Position numbers and translations under genes: made by a program
The notes under the pieces: generated by a model
What the model was told of the DNA's origin: nothing
Databases searched by the model: none
Seen by the model: only the letters and a program-made list of their open reading frames with translations
Source: Streptomyces albireticuli
Lineage (GTDB): Bacteria; Actinomycetota; Actinomycetes; Streptomycetales; Streptomycetaceae
Length of the DNA stretch: 64,000 nucleotides
Direction: 5' to 3'
Assembly (NCBI RefSeq): GCF_002192455.1
Contig: NZ_CP021744.1
Coordinates: 3,936,001-4,000,000, forward strand
In this document: positions 27,006-35,414 of the stretch, in pieces
Layout of the letters: each line of letters starts with the position of its first letter
Numbering within the stretch: the first letter of the stretch is position 1

Positions 27006-28463
27006 TCACTTCGACGTCTTGAGCACCGCCTCCATGACGCTCTTCGCGATCGGCGCGGCGAGCTTGCCACCGGCGATGTCACTGCGGTCGGTGTCCGAAC
27101 CCTCGATCACCACGGCCACGGCCACCGGCGAGCCGTTGTCCGTCTTGGCGTAGGAGATGAACCAGGCGTACGGGTTCGCGGTGTTGTCGACGCCGTGCTG
27201 GGCCGTTCCGGTCTTGCCGCCGACCGTGACGTTGGGGATCTGGCCGTTCTGGCCGGTGCCGTCCTGGACCACGGTCTCCATGATCGACTGGAGCTGCTGC
27301 GCCGTCTTCTTGGAGAACGGCTGCGACATCTCCTTCGGCTGGTGCGTCTCGATCACGTTGAGGTTGGGCGCCCGCACCTTGTCGACCATGTACGGCTCCA
27401 TCAGCTTGCCGTTGTTGGCGACCGCGGAGGCCACCATGGCCATCTGGAGCGGCGTGGCGCGGTTGGACGCCTGACCGATTCCCGCCATCGCGTTCTGCGG
27501 GCGGTTGTCCTTGGGGTAGACGCTCTGCTCCACGCGGACTGGAGTGAAGATCTCCTTGTTGTTGAAGCCGAACTTCTCCGCCATGGCCATCATCTTCTTG
27601 TTGCCCAGGTCGGCGCTGACCTTGCCGAAGACGGTGTTGCAGGAGATGCGCAGGGCCTCGCGCAGCGTGCCGTCCTTGCAGGTGGGGAGGTTGCCCTCGT
27701 TGTCCAGCGGCGTGACCGTGTCCGGCAGCGTCCACGGCAGCGGCGAGTTCGTCTTGGAGTCGACGTCCTTGTACAGGCCGTCCTCCAGCGCCGCGGCGGC
27801 CGTGACGACCTTGAAGGTGGAGCCCGGCGGGTAGGTCTGCCGCAGGGCCCGGTTGAGCATCGGCTGGTTCTTGTCCTTGTCCAGCGCCGTCCAGGCCTCG
27901 CCGTCGTTGGCGCCCGCGATCTTCGACGGGTCGTACGACGGGGTGGACGCGAGGGCGAGGATCTTGCCCGTGCGGGGGTCGAGCGCGGCGACGGCGCCCT
28001 TCTTGTCCCCCAGGCCCTTGAAGGCGGCCTCCTGGGCCTTGGAGTTCAGGGTGGTGATGACGTCACCGCCCTTCTTCCCCTTGCCCGTGATCATGTCGAC
28101 GGTGCGGTTGAAGAACAGGCGGTCGTCGTCGCCGATGAGCACCCGGTCGTAGATGCTCTCCAGCTGCGTGGCGCCGAAGACCTGCGAGGAGCGGCCGGTG
28201 ACCGGCGCCCACATGTCGCCGTTCTTGTACGTCCGCTTGTACTTGAAGTCGACGCCGCCGGTCTCCTGCGAGCCGGTGATCGCCTGGCCGTCCACGATGA
28301 TGTTGCCGCGCGGCTGGCTGTAGCGGGCGATGTCGACGCGGCGGTTCTTCTTGTGGGTCTTCAGCTCGTCGGCCTGGACGAACTGGAGCCAGTTGTCGCG
28401 GATCAGCAGGGCCAGCACGAGCAGCCCGCAGAAGATCGCGATCCGGCGCACGGGCTTGTTCAC
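27006..28463 (-). CDS. pbpA: Penicillin-binding protein 2 (class B transpeptidase)
   Basis: Class B PBP that cross-links peptidoglycan with the glycosyltransferase RodA/FtsW. The 485-residue product has an N-terminal membrane anchor (IAIFCGLLVLALLIRDNWLQ). The transpeptidase motifs are STFK (Ser215), SCN (near 272) and KTGTAQ (near 416). The pedestal domain starts at RGNIIVDGQAITGS. The GTG start overlaps the rodA stop by four bases. It is regulated with the PknB operon; in mycobacteria PbpA is a known partner of PknB and PstP. Confidence 0.95.
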   Translation of the reverse strand: MNKPVRRIAIFCGLLVLALLIRDNWLQFVQADELKTHKKNRRVDIARYSQPRGNIIVDGQAITGSQETGGVDFKYKRTYKNGDMWAPVTGRSSQVFGATQLESIYDRVLIGDDDRLFFNRTVDMITGKGKKGGDVITTLNSKAQEAAFKGLGDKKGAVAALDPRTGKILALASTPSYDPSKIAGANDGEAWTALDKDKNQPMLNRALRQTYPPGSTFKVVTAAAALEDGLYKDVDSKTNSPLPWTLPDTVTPLDNEGNLPTCKDGTLREALRISCNTVFGKVSADLGNKKMMAMAEKFGFNNKEIFTPVRVEQSVYPKDNRPQNAMAGIGQASNRATPLQMAMVASAVANNGKLMEPYMVDKVRAPNLNVIETHQPKEMSQPFSKKTAQQLQSIMETVVQDGTGQNGQIPNVTVGGKTGTAQHGVDNTANPYAWFISYAKTDNGSPVAVAVVIEGSDTDRSDIAGGKLAAPIAKSVMEAVLKTSK

Positions 28464-29905
28464 GGGCGGACCACCTGGGTCATCTCGGCGTCGGTGGACG
28501 GTGCGGGAGCCGGTGCGGGACGGCGCGCCGTGTCACTGATCTTGATCAGGATGGCGATCAGGGCCCAGTTGGCGATGACGGACGAGCCACCCTGCGCGAG
28601 GAACGGCATGGTCATACCGGTCAGCGGGATGAGGCCCATGACACCGCCGGCCACGACGAAGACCTGGATGCCGAAACCGGCGGACAGGCCCGTGGCCAGA
28701 AGCTTTCCGAAGGGGTCGCGGGCGGCCAGCGCCGTGCGCATGCCGCGCTCGACGATCAGACCGTAGATCAGCAGCAGCCCCATGGCGCCGGCCAGGCCGA
28801 GCTCCTCGCCGAAGGAGGCGAAGATGAAGTCGGAGTTGGCGGCGAACTGGATGAGGTCCGAGGCGCCCTGTCCCCAGCCCGTGCCGAAGACGCCGCCGGA
28901 GCCGAAGGCGAACAGCGCCTGGGCGATCTGCTCGGTGGTGGCCCAGGACGGGCGCGGCGTGTCGTACACCGCGAAGGGGTGCAGCCAGGCCATCACACGG
29001 ACCTTCACGTGCGGCTCGAAGGAGCCGACCACGGCCGCGCCGCCCGCGGACATCAGCAGACCGAAGACGATCCAGCTGGTGCGCTCGGTGGCGACGTACA
29101 GCATGACGACGAACATGCCGAAGAACAGCAGCGACGAGCCCAGGTCGGTCTCGAAGACCAGGATCATCAGGCTGAGCGCCCAGACGACCAGGATCGGCCC
29201 GAGGTCGCGCCCACGGGGCAGGTACAGCCCCATGAAGCGGCGGCTGGCCAGGGCGAGCGCGTCGCGCTTCACCATCAGGTAGCCGGCGAAGAAGATCGCG
29301 ATGATGATCTTCGCGAACTCTCCGGGCTGGATGGAGCCGAGGCCCGGGACGGTGATCCAGATCTTGGCGCCGAACTTGCCGGGGAAGAACACCGGGGCCA
29401 CCAGCAGGACCAGCGCCACCACCATGGAGATGTAGGTGTAGCGCTGGAGGATGCGGTGGTCCTTGAGGAAGATCACCACACCGACGAACAGGGCGATGCC
29501 CATCGCCGAGAACAGCAGCTGGTTGGGGGCCGACGCTTGGAAGGTGAAGCCCTGCGCCTTGGCCAGCCGGGCGAGCCGCTCCGACTGGTCCAGCCGCCAG
29601 ATCATGACCAGGCCCAGGCCGTTGAGCAGGGTGGCCAGCGGCAGCAGCAGCGGGTCGGCGTACTTGGCGAACTTGCGGACCACCAGGTGGCCCACGCCGG
29701 CCAGCAGGCCGAGGCCCAGCCCGTAGCCGAGCATGCCCGAGGGCATCTCGCCGTCGAGGGCGAGGCCGACGTTGGCGTACGCGAAGCACGGCAGGATCAC
29801 CGCGAAGGCGAGGAGTGCCAGCTCGGTGTTGCGCCGGCTGGGCGGGCCCACGGTGCTGATCGTGGTCGTGGTGGTGGTACTCGGCGTGGATGGCATGGCT
29901 GACAT
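28460..29905 (-). CDS. rodA: FtsW/RodA/SpoVE-type peptidoglycan polymerase
   Basis: SEDS-family glycosyltransferase of 481 residues with about 12 predicted membrane helices. Conserved elements include WITVPGLGSIQPGEFAKIII, FETDLGSSLLFFGMFVVML (catalytic Asp region) and GLIPLTGMTMPFLAQGGSS near the C-terminus. The N-terminus is a Ser/Thr-rich tail (MSAMPSTPSTTTTTTISTVG). ATG 29905 was chosen over the longer open frame because upstream residues are a shadow of pstP. The downstream pbpA overlaps it by four bases, fitting the SEDS-PBP partnership. Confidence 0.94.
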   Translation of the reverse strand: MSAMPSTPSTTTTTTISTVGPPSRRNTELALLAFAVILPCFAYANVGLALDGEMPSGMLGYGLGLGLLAGVGHLVVRKFAKYADPLLLPLATLLNGLGLVMIWRLDQSERLARLAKAQGFTFQASAPNQLLFSAMGIALFVGVVIFLKDHRILQRYTYISMVVALVLLVAPVFFPGKFGAKIWITVPGLGSIQPGEFAKIIIAIFFAGYLMVKRDALALASRRFMGLYLPRGRDLGPILVVWALSLMILVFETDLGSSLLFFGMFVVMLYVATERTSWIVFGLLMSAGGAAVVGSFEPHVKVRVMAWLHPFAVYDTPRPSWATTEQIAQALFAFGSGGVFGTGWGQGASDLIQFAANSDFIFASFGEELGLAGAMGLLLIYGLIVERGMRTALAARDPFGKLLATGLSAGFGIQVFVVAGGVMGLIPLTGMTMPFLAQGGSSVIANWALIAILIKISDTARRPAPAPAPSTDAEMTQVVRP

Positions 29906-29927
29906 GAGTTGATGGCCCCCTACGGCT

Positions 29928-31454
29928 TCACTGCTGAGCGCTGCACTGCGGGACCAACTTCTGCTCTTCCTCGGTGAGGGTGGGGCCCGGCGCGGGCGTC
30001 GGGGTGGCCTGGACGGGGTTCGGCTTGGCGTCGGCCCGGTTGGGGTCGCGGGCGTCGCCCAGGGCGCCGCCGGCCTTGTCGCCGCTCTGCTTCTCCGCCT
30101 CCCGCTGCTTCTGCTCGGCCTTGCGCCGCTCGTCTTCCTTCTTGCAGGTGCCGGCGAGGAGGCCGAGGTCCTTGGCCTTCTGGACGGCCTTGGCACGGCT
30201 GTCGAGCGGGATCGTCTCCTCGACGCGGGTGCGCTGGTCGACCGGGAGGTACTTGAGTTCGATCTCGGGGTGGTCCTCGTACAGCTTGCTGAGGCCGACC
30301 CAGGCGAGGTCCTGGTTGATGCCCTGGTAGACGGCCACGTGGTTGTTGTCCTTGGCGCCCACGAAGTACTGCGTCTGGGTCCAGCTGTAGCCGCCGTAGA
30401 GGCCGCCGGCGACGACGCCGAGCACGATCGCGGCGATCACCGACCGCTTGATCCACTTGCCCCGGCGGGCGGGCTTGACGAAGTCCTCGTCCATGAACGC
30501 GCCGAAGGAGCCGTCCGGCATGCCGCCCATGCCGGGCTCACCGCTGCCGGGCGGGCCGAAGCCGCCCGCGGGGGCCTGCGGGGGCACCGGACGGTTGGCG
30601 CGGGCGTGCTCGGCGGCGCGGCCGGCCGGGGTCTGCATGGCGCCGTCGTCGCCCAGCTGGACCTGGTTCTCCGCGACCGCGCCGACGATCACGGGCGTGT
30701 CGTTGAACTGGGCGGTCAGGGTGTCGTTGCCGTCGACGTCGAGGACGTCGGCGACGATGCAGGTGATGTTGTCGGGGCCGCCGCCGCGCAGGGCGAGCTG
30801 GATGAGCTCCTGGATCGTCTCGTGCGGGCCCTGGTAGCTGGCGAGCGTCTCCTCCATCGTCTGATGGCTGACGACGCCGGAGAGGCCGTCCGAGCAGATC
30901 AGATAGCGGTCACCGGCGCGCACCTCGCGGATGGAGAGGTCCGGCTCCACGTGGTCGCCGCTGCCCAGCGCGCGCATCAGCAGGGAGCGCTGCGGGTGGG
31001 TGGTGGCCTCTTCCTCGGTGATCCGGCCCTCGTCGACCAGCCGCTGCACCCAGGTGTGGTCCTGGGTGATCTGGGTGAGCACGCCGTCGCGCAGCAGGTA
31101 CGCGCGCGAGTCGCCGACGTGCACCAGGCCGAGCCGCTGGCCGGTCCACAGCAGGGCCGTGAGCGTGGTGCCCATGCCCTCCAGCTGGGGGTCCTCCTCG
31201 ACCATGACGCGGAGCTGCTCGTTGGCGCGCTGCACGGCGGAGCCGAGCGAGGTGAGGATGTCGGAGCCCGGGACGTCGTCGTCGAGCGTGACGAGGGTGG
31301 AGATCACCTCGGAGGAGGCGACCTCGCCCGCGGCCTGGCCGCCCATGCCGTCGGCGATGGCGAGCAGGCGGGGGCCGGCGTAACCGGAGTCCTCGTTGCC
31401 CTCCCGGATCATGCCCTTGTGCGATCCGGCGGCGAAGCGCAGTGACAGACTCAT
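29928..31454 (-). CDS. pstP: PP2C-family Ser/Thr phosphatase PstP
   Basis: Metal-dependent phosphatase that reverses PknB-type phosphorylation. The 508-residue product starts MSLSLRFAAGSHKGMIREGN, with metal-binding Asp35 in AIADGMGG, HVGDSRAYLLRDG near 127, SDGLSGVVS near 194 and GGGPDNITCIVAD near 233-245. A Pro/Gly linker, a single membrane helix (SVIAAIVLGVVAGGLYGGYS) near 355 and an extracytoplasmic domain of about 120 residues with a charged Lys/Glu segment follow. ATG 31454 follows GAGG; the open frame extends 15 codons upstream. It lies between fhaB and rodA. Confidence 0.94.
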   Translation of the reverse strand: MSLSLRFAAGSHKGMIREGNEDSGYAGPRLLAIADGMGGQAAGEVASSEVISTLVTLDDDVPGSDILTSLGSAVQRANEQLRVMVEEDPQLEGMGTTLTALLWTGQRLGLVHVGDSRAYLLRDGVLTQITQDHTWVQRLVDEGRITEEEATTHPQRSLLMRALGSGDHVEPDLSIREVRAGDRYLICSDGLSGVVSHQTMEETLASYQGPHETIQELIQLALRGGGPDNITCIVADVLDVDGNDTLTAQFNDTPVIVGAVAENQVQLGDDGAMQTPAGRAAEHARANRPVPPQAPAGGFGPPGSGEPGMGGMPDGSFGAFMDEDFVKPARRGKWIKRSVIAAIVLGVVAGGLYGGYSWTQTQYFVGAKDNNHVAVYQGINQDLAWVGLSKLYEDHPEIELKYLPVDQRTRVEETIPLDSRAKAVQKAKDLGLLAGTCKKEDERRKAEQKQREAEKQSGDKAGGALGDARDPNRADAKPNPVQATPTPAPGPTLTEEEQKLVPQCSAQQ

Positions 31455-31520
31455 GCGCACCTCGCCCGTCGGCTCCGGGTACATCCGCACGGTGCCCACC
31501 CTCCGGTCGTCATGGTCCTA

Positions 31521-32048
31521 CTACTTCCGCAGCTCGATGACGGTCTTGCCGATGCGGATCGGCGCACCGAGCGGGATCGGGGTCGGGGTGGTCAGCCGGG
31601 TCCGGTCGAGATACGTGCCGTTGGTCGAACCGAGGTCCTCGACGATCCACTGGCCGTCGCGGTCCGGATAGATCCTGGCATGCCTGCTGGAGGCGTAGTC
31701 GTCGTCCAGCACGATCGTGGAGTCGTGCGCGCGGCCGAGGGAGATGGTCTGCCCCTGGAGGGCCACCGTGGTGCCGGTGAGCGTCCCCTCGGAGACCACC
31801 AGCTTCGTGGGCGCGCCACGGCGCCCGCGGTCGGCCCGGCGGCCGCCGCCCTGCTGCTGGCGCTGCTGCGGCGGTGCGGTCTGCTGCGCGCGCTGGGGCT
31901 GCCGGTCGGAGCCGCCGCGGCGGGAGCCGCGCTGGGTCACGCGCGTGCCGAAGAGGTCGCTGCGGATGACCTGGACGGCCACGATGACGAACAGCCACAA
32001 GACGGCGAGGAAACCCAACCGCATGACCGTGAGGGTCAGCTCTGACAT
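31521..32048 (-). CDS. fhaB: FHA-domain protein FhaB
   Basis: 175 residues. An N-terminal membrane helix (LTLTVMRLGFLAVLWLFVIV) is followed by a basic Gln/Arg/Gly-rich linker and one C-terminal FHA domain. Landmarks are LGRAHDSTIVLDDDYASSRH (phosphothreonine-binding Gly-Arg and Ser-Arg-His) and LGSTNGTYL. FHA domains bind phosphothreonine on kinases or substrates such as PknB. ATG 32048 is 10 bp after the fhaA stop. The layout matches FhaB/FipA of mycobacteria, which acts in division and elongation. Confidence 0.93.
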   Translation of the reverse strand: MSELTLTVMRLGFLAVLWLFVIVAVQVIRSDLFGTRVTQRGSRRGGSDRQPQRAQQTAPPQQRQQQGGGRRADRGRRGAPTKLVVSEGTLTGTTVALQGQTISLGRAHDSTIVLDDDYASSRHARIYPDRDGQWIVEDLGSTNGTYLDRTRLTTPTPIPLGAPIRIGKTVIELRK

Positions 32049-32058
32049 TGCCCCCGCT

Positions 32059-32913
32059 TCACCCTTCGGCTTGCCGATAAACGATGGTGGTGCTGCCCAC
32101 GACGATGCGTGAGCCGTCGCGGAGCGTAGCGCGCGTGGTGTGCTGTCCGTCCACCACGATGCCGTTCGTCGACCCCAGATCCTGGATCGTCGCGGGGGTG
32201 CCGACCCGGATTTCGCAGTGCCGGCGGGATACGCCGGGGTCGTCGATGCGTACGTCCGCCTCGGTGCTGCGGCCCAGGACGAGCGTGGGCCGTGAGATCT
32301 GGTGGCGGGTGCCGTTGATCTCGATCCAGCGCCTGGTCTGGCCGCCGGCGGCGGCCCCGGCCGCGGGGCCCGCCGGACGGGGCGCGGGGCGTCCCGGAGG
32401 CGTGGCGCCGGGCGGCGGGGACGCGGGCATGGGCGGCAGACCGGCCGGCGGGGCCGGATAGCCGCCGCCACCCTGGGTGACGGCGCCGCCGGTGCCGGGC
32501 CGCGGGGCGGCCGGGCGGGCGCCCGGCTCCTGCGACTCGCTGGCGGCGAGGGTGCGGCTGCGCACCCGGTAGAGCCCGGTGTCGAGGTCGTCCGCCTTCT
32601 CCAGGTGGACCTTGATGGTCCCCATGAAGGTGTACCGCTGCTGCTTGGCGTAGTCGCGGACCATCCCGGAGAGCTCGTCGCCGAGCTGCCCGGAATAGGG
32701 GCTCAGACGCTCGAAGTCCGGGGCGCTCAGCTCCACGATGAAGTCGTTGGGGACGACGGTGCGGTCGCGGTTCCAGATGGTGGCGTTGTTGTCGCACTCA
32801 CGCTGGAGCGCGCCGGCGATCTCCACCGGCTGCACCTCGGACTTGAACACCTTGGCGAAGGTGCCGTTCACGAGACCCTCGAGTCGCTGCTCGAAGCGCT
32901 TCAGTACTCCCAC
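32059..32913 (-). CDS. fhaA: DUF3662 and FHA-domain protein FhaA
   Basis: 284 residues. The N-terminal DUF3662 domain (about 1-120, MGVLKRFEQRLEGLVNGTFA) is followed by a Pro/Gly/Ala linker (about 130-195) and a C-terminal FHA domain with VLGRSTEADVRIDDPGVSRR and LGSTNGIVVDG. It is soluble. In mycobacteria FhaA binds phosphorylated MviN/FhaB-type partners to control peptidoglycan synthesis. The GTG start at 32913 is preceded by the near-perfect Shine-Dalgarno AAGGAGGTG. It is the first gene of the operon. Confidence 0.94.
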   Translation of the reverse strand: MGVLKRFEQRLEGLVNGTFAKVFKSEVQPVEIAGALQRECDNNATIWNRDRTVVPNDFIVELSAPDFERLSPYSGQLGDELSGMVRDYAKQQRYTFMGTIKVHLEKADDLDTGLYRVRSRTLAASESQEPGARPAAPRPGTGGAVTQGGGGYPAPPAGLPPMPASPPPGATPPGRPAPRPAGPAAGAAAGGQTRRWIEINGTRHQISRPTLVLGRSTEADVRIDDPGVSRRHCEIRVGTPATIQDLGSTNGIVVDGQHTTRATLRDGSRIVVGSTTIVYRQAEG

Positions 32914-33519
32914 GGGGCACCTCCTTCCCTCAGTGACGTTCCTGATGCTCAGTGTCGTTCCTGATACTGCTTACTGATCGTATCCACGCGTCGGGAAAAC
33001 GGCTGGTTCCCCTTCGGCGCCAGGAGTGACGAGTGTCGCCTTGAAGGCGCCTTCGTGTCGCCTTCACTAGGGATCGTAGAGGCGGCCGTCAGTCAGTGTC
33101 CCGCAACCGGTGGGGTACCCCGTAGGCCCCGCCGTCACTACCCGGGTTCCGGAGTCCCCGCAGGGTCGCCGGGAGGGTGTGGCGCGAGCGCGGCCGGGAC
33201 GGGGGGAGCCCGGGGGCGCGTCGCGGGGTGCCGGGGAGGGATCCGGAGCGGTGGCGGGCGCCGGGGCGGGGGTTCCGGTGAGGCTCGTGGGCGGCCGTGG
33301 AGCGGCTCGTGGGAGGCGGTGCGGCGGCTCGTACGCGCCTGGTGGGCGGCGGTGGGGCGGTGCGGAGGCGGTCGCGCGGGACGTGTGGCGGGGGCCACCG
33401 CAAACGCGTGTGAAGAGACCCTCCACAGCGTGCTAATGTTCTCGATGTCGGAAGGCGAACGCACAAGACCCGGACGGACGAGTCCGAAGACGGTGCGGGG
33501 TAACGAAGACAACACCCAT
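32914..33519. other. fhaA to tRNA-Leu intergenic region
   Basis: A 606-bp gap. Near fhaA it has a 19-bp tandem direct repeat (separate entry), and at about 33050 two copies of GTGTCGCCTT. The rest is extremely G-rich low-complexity sequence (33180-33390) with no credible gene on either strand. A TAATGT at 33434-33439, about 80 bp before the tRNA, could be its -10 element. The fhaA operon promoter must lie in the first 150 bp. Confidence 0.5.
32929..32966. repeat. 19-bp tandem direct repeat upstream of fhaA
   Basis: Two head-to-tail units, CTCAGTGACGTTCCTGATG (32929-32947) and CTCAGTGTCGTTCCTGATA (32948-32966), match at 17 of 19 positions. They lie 16-53 bp upstream of the fhaA start, where a promoter or binding site is expected. 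Confidence 0.7.
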
Positions 33520-33606
33520 GCGCGGGTGGCGGAATAGGCAGACGCGCTGGATTCAGGTTCCAGTGCCCGAAAGGGCGTGGGGGTTCAACTCCCCCCTCGC
33601 GCACCA
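33520..33606 (+). tRNA. tRNA-Leu (anticodon CAG)
   Basis: Class II tRNA with a long variable arm. Acceptor GCGCGGG pairs with CTCGCGC (33596-33602, one G-T), discriminator A 33603, and CCA is encoded at 33604-33606. D-arm TGGCGGAATAGGCAGACGC, anticodon stem CTGGA/TCCAG with loop TTCAGGT (anticodon CAG), variable arm TGCCCGAAAGGGCGT, T-arm GGGGGTTCAACTCCCCC. Confidence 0.97.
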
Positions 33607-33612
33607 TACGAG

Positions 33613-33660
33613 ACGGACCCCTCCGAGTGACCACGGTCACCTGGAGGGGTCCGTTTCGTT
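33613..33660 (+). terminator. Terminator after tRNA-Leu
   Basis: ACGGACCCCTCC and GGAGGGGTCCGT form a 12-bp stem; the loop holds a second small palindrome (GTGACCACGGTCAC). The sequence TTTCGTT follows. Confidence 0.85.
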
Positions 33661-33925
33661 GTGCCCGCTTGCCGGTCGGTCCCTTCTTCCCGCGCCCGCC
33701 ACGTTTCTCCGTGCGGATGTCCTGGGCTCTCCTGTTCGGATTTTTGCCCTGATCTTTGCCCGACGGCCGGTGTGATGGCGCGAATTCGGCTGTGACGGGA
33801 GAGCTTGGCCGGATCATTGCCCGCGCGAGTGACAGCAGTGGGAACATCATTCTGTAGTCGCGCTGGGGCGCTGTGTGAAGGGCGTCGAAGTCCGGTGTCG
33901 TAGGGGGGCGTCGTCTGCAACCGGA
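33661..33925. other. Intergenic region after tRNA-Leu
   Basis: About 265 bp with lower G+C than its surroundings. No gene, no copy of the tRNA 3' end (which would mark an integrated element) and no clear promoter was recognised. It must contain the promoter of the following membrane protein gene. Confidence 0.4.
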
Positions 33926-34717
33926 ATGGGGGACGCTGTGGCGTGGGACCAGACCTCCGTGCTGACCGAGTGGGTGCTGCCCGCCGCCATCTGCGCGCCC
34001 GTGACCTGGGTCTGCCTGGTCTGGCGCTTCCGTGAGGACGGGCGGCTGCTCGGTACGGTCCGCTCGGCGGCGTCGGCGGTCGCCGTGGTGCTGTGGACGG
34101 CCGCCATGGCCGCCCTGGCCAGCGGGCTGCTGCTGCCGCACGCGTCGAGCGTGCCGCCCGCGGCGGTCGGCGTCGTGGCCGGGCTGGGTCTGGTGCCCAA
34201 GCGGAAGCTGGAGCAGTCGGGCGAGCACCCTCTGATGGCGATCGTCACCCTCGGCGACTCGCTGTTGCTGAACAGCCTCGCGCTGCGGCTCCAGGCCGAC
34301 CGCGCCGAGTGGTCGTACCGCATGGCCGGCGGGTTTCAGGACTGCTGGGACCTCGACACCTTCGCAGACCGGGTCAGGCAGCACCTTCTGGCCCGGGTGG
34401 ACGCGTCGGGGCGTACGGGCAGGAGCCGCACCCACCTCCGCAAGGAGATCGTGGAGCGGCACAGGGACGTGCGGACCGCCGCCCAGAAGTGGATCACCAT
34501 CGAAACGCGCATCGAGAAGGCGTGTCAGCAGCAGGGACGCGAGCGCACGCGGGAGGAACTGCGGCAGGCGCGGCGGGCTTTCGGCGAGGCCGAGCAGTAC
34601 TGCGCGTACCTGCTGGATCTGGCGCACGCCCATGGCAAGCGCAGTGACGACAGGAGGATCCGCGAACTGCGGAGCCGTCCCGAGGACGCCGCCGGGGGCG
34701 GGGCGCCGGGCGGCTGA
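33926..34717 (+). CDS. Membrane protein with cytoplasmic helical domain, unknown function
   Basis: 263 residues. Two N-terminal transmembrane helices are present (WVLPAAICAPVTWVCLVWRF and SAVAVVLWTAAMAALASGLLL), followed by a third hydrophobic patch (VGVVAGLGLVP). The C-terminal two-thirds is a charged, helical cytoplasmic region (ERHRDVRTAAQKWITIETRI, REELRQARRAFGEAEQYCAY) that may form a coiled coil. I recognise no family. ATG 33926 was taken as start; GTG 33938 (VAWDQTSVL) is also possible. It lies between tRNA-Leu and a convergent HTH gene, in a segment that looks variable between strains. Confidence 0.6.
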   Translation: MGDAVAWDQTSVLTEWVLPAAICAPVTWVCLVWRFREDGRLLGTVRSAASAVAVVLWTAAMAALASGLLLPHASSVPPAAVGVVAGLGLVPKRKLEQSGEHPLMAIVTLGDSLLLNSLALRLQADRAEWSYRMAGGFQDCWDLDTFADRVRQHLLARVDASGRTGRSRTHLRKEIVERHRDVRTAAQKWITIETRIEKACQQQGRERTREELRQARRAFGEAEQYCAYLLDLAHAHGKRSDDRRIRELRSRPEDAAGGGAPGG

Positions 34718-34780
34718 GCGGGCCCGGTGAGGGTGGACCGGCCGCGTGGGGCCGGAGGAGCGGTGGCACGGGGCGGGACG

Positions 34781-35116
34781 TCAGCGGTGGACGGGAGCTA
34801 AGGGGCGGTGGTGCGGAGAACGAGCGCTCTCCACGGGTTCGCGGTGCTCGGCGGCCGGCCTTTCGCTGAAGGAGATCTCCACGCGTAGGTCGAGTGCTTC
34901 GGCGACGGCCGCCAAGGACCGCATGGTCAAATTCTCGTCGCCGGAGAGGATTTGACTGACCCTGCCGGGGGAGACCCCCATCGTGTCCGCCAAGTCCTTG
35001 CGGGACATGCCCTGTTCTGCCAGGAGGCCCGCGAGCGAGGCCGTCGCGTGGCGTGCGAGGCGGGCGCCGGCCGCGTCGGCCGTCCTGCCACCCTCGGTAT
35101 GTGTTCGCCAGGCCAT
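34781..35116 (-). CDS. XRE-family HTH transcriptional regulator
   Basis: 111 residues with a lambda-repressor-type HTH in the middle (MSRKDLADTMGVSPGRVSQI, then LSGDENLTMRSLAAVAEALD) at about 37-80. A C-terminal beta-like segment (LRVEISFSERPAA) follows, a layout also seen in antitoxins of HigA/MqsA type and in small Streptomyces regulators. No toxin gene lies next to it. It is convergent with the unknown membrane protein gene; a set of inverted TTTAG/CTAAA repeats lies upstream and may be its operator. Confidence 0.8.
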   Translation of the reverse strand: MAWRTHTEGGRTADAAGARLARHATASLAGLLAEQGMSRKDLADTMGVSPGRVSQILSGDENLTMRSLAAVAEALDLRVEISFSERPAAEHREPVESARSPHHRPLAPVHR

Positions 35117-35414
35117 GCTCTACCCCCAGGACTTGTAGTGCCGCCAGGCGGCTCCTTAAGAGAGGATGCCACCTTTAGGCTTAGCTAAAAGCCTTGATTC
35201 GGCTAAAGATTGGGCCACGGGCGTGGTCGGCCTTTCTTCGGCACCGGGTGACCAGGGACGACGCGGCAAACGGTCGAATTCGGCCAACTCCGGGAATCGT
35301 CCGGGGTCTCGCGCCGGTCCGGCCTCGTGACGCGGGCCCCGCGGGCGGTCCGGTGGTCCGGCGGCGTGTGGGCCGCGAGGTACCTCCAGCGCGACCCCCG
35401 CTGTCCCGGCGGCC
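35117..35414. promoter_or_regulatory. Upstream region of the XRE regulator with candidate operator
   Basis: The gap includes the dyad TTTAGGCTTAGCTAAA (35174-35189) and a further GGCTAAAG (35201-35208), giving three half-sites of CTAAA/TTTAG within 35 bp, about 60 bp before the XRE start codon. This is the only A+T-rich patch here. The rest of the gap holds no recognisable gene. Autoregulation is an inference from position. Confidence 0.5.

Noticed and set aside
33067..33426. Minus-strand frame in the fhaA to tRNA-Leu gap
   Set aside because: It lies in G-rich low-complexity DNA, has no similarity features and no ribosome binding site.
34781..35116. XRE gene as antitoxin of a toxin-antitoxin pair
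   Set aside because: No small toxin-like gene overlaps or adjoins it on the same strand.
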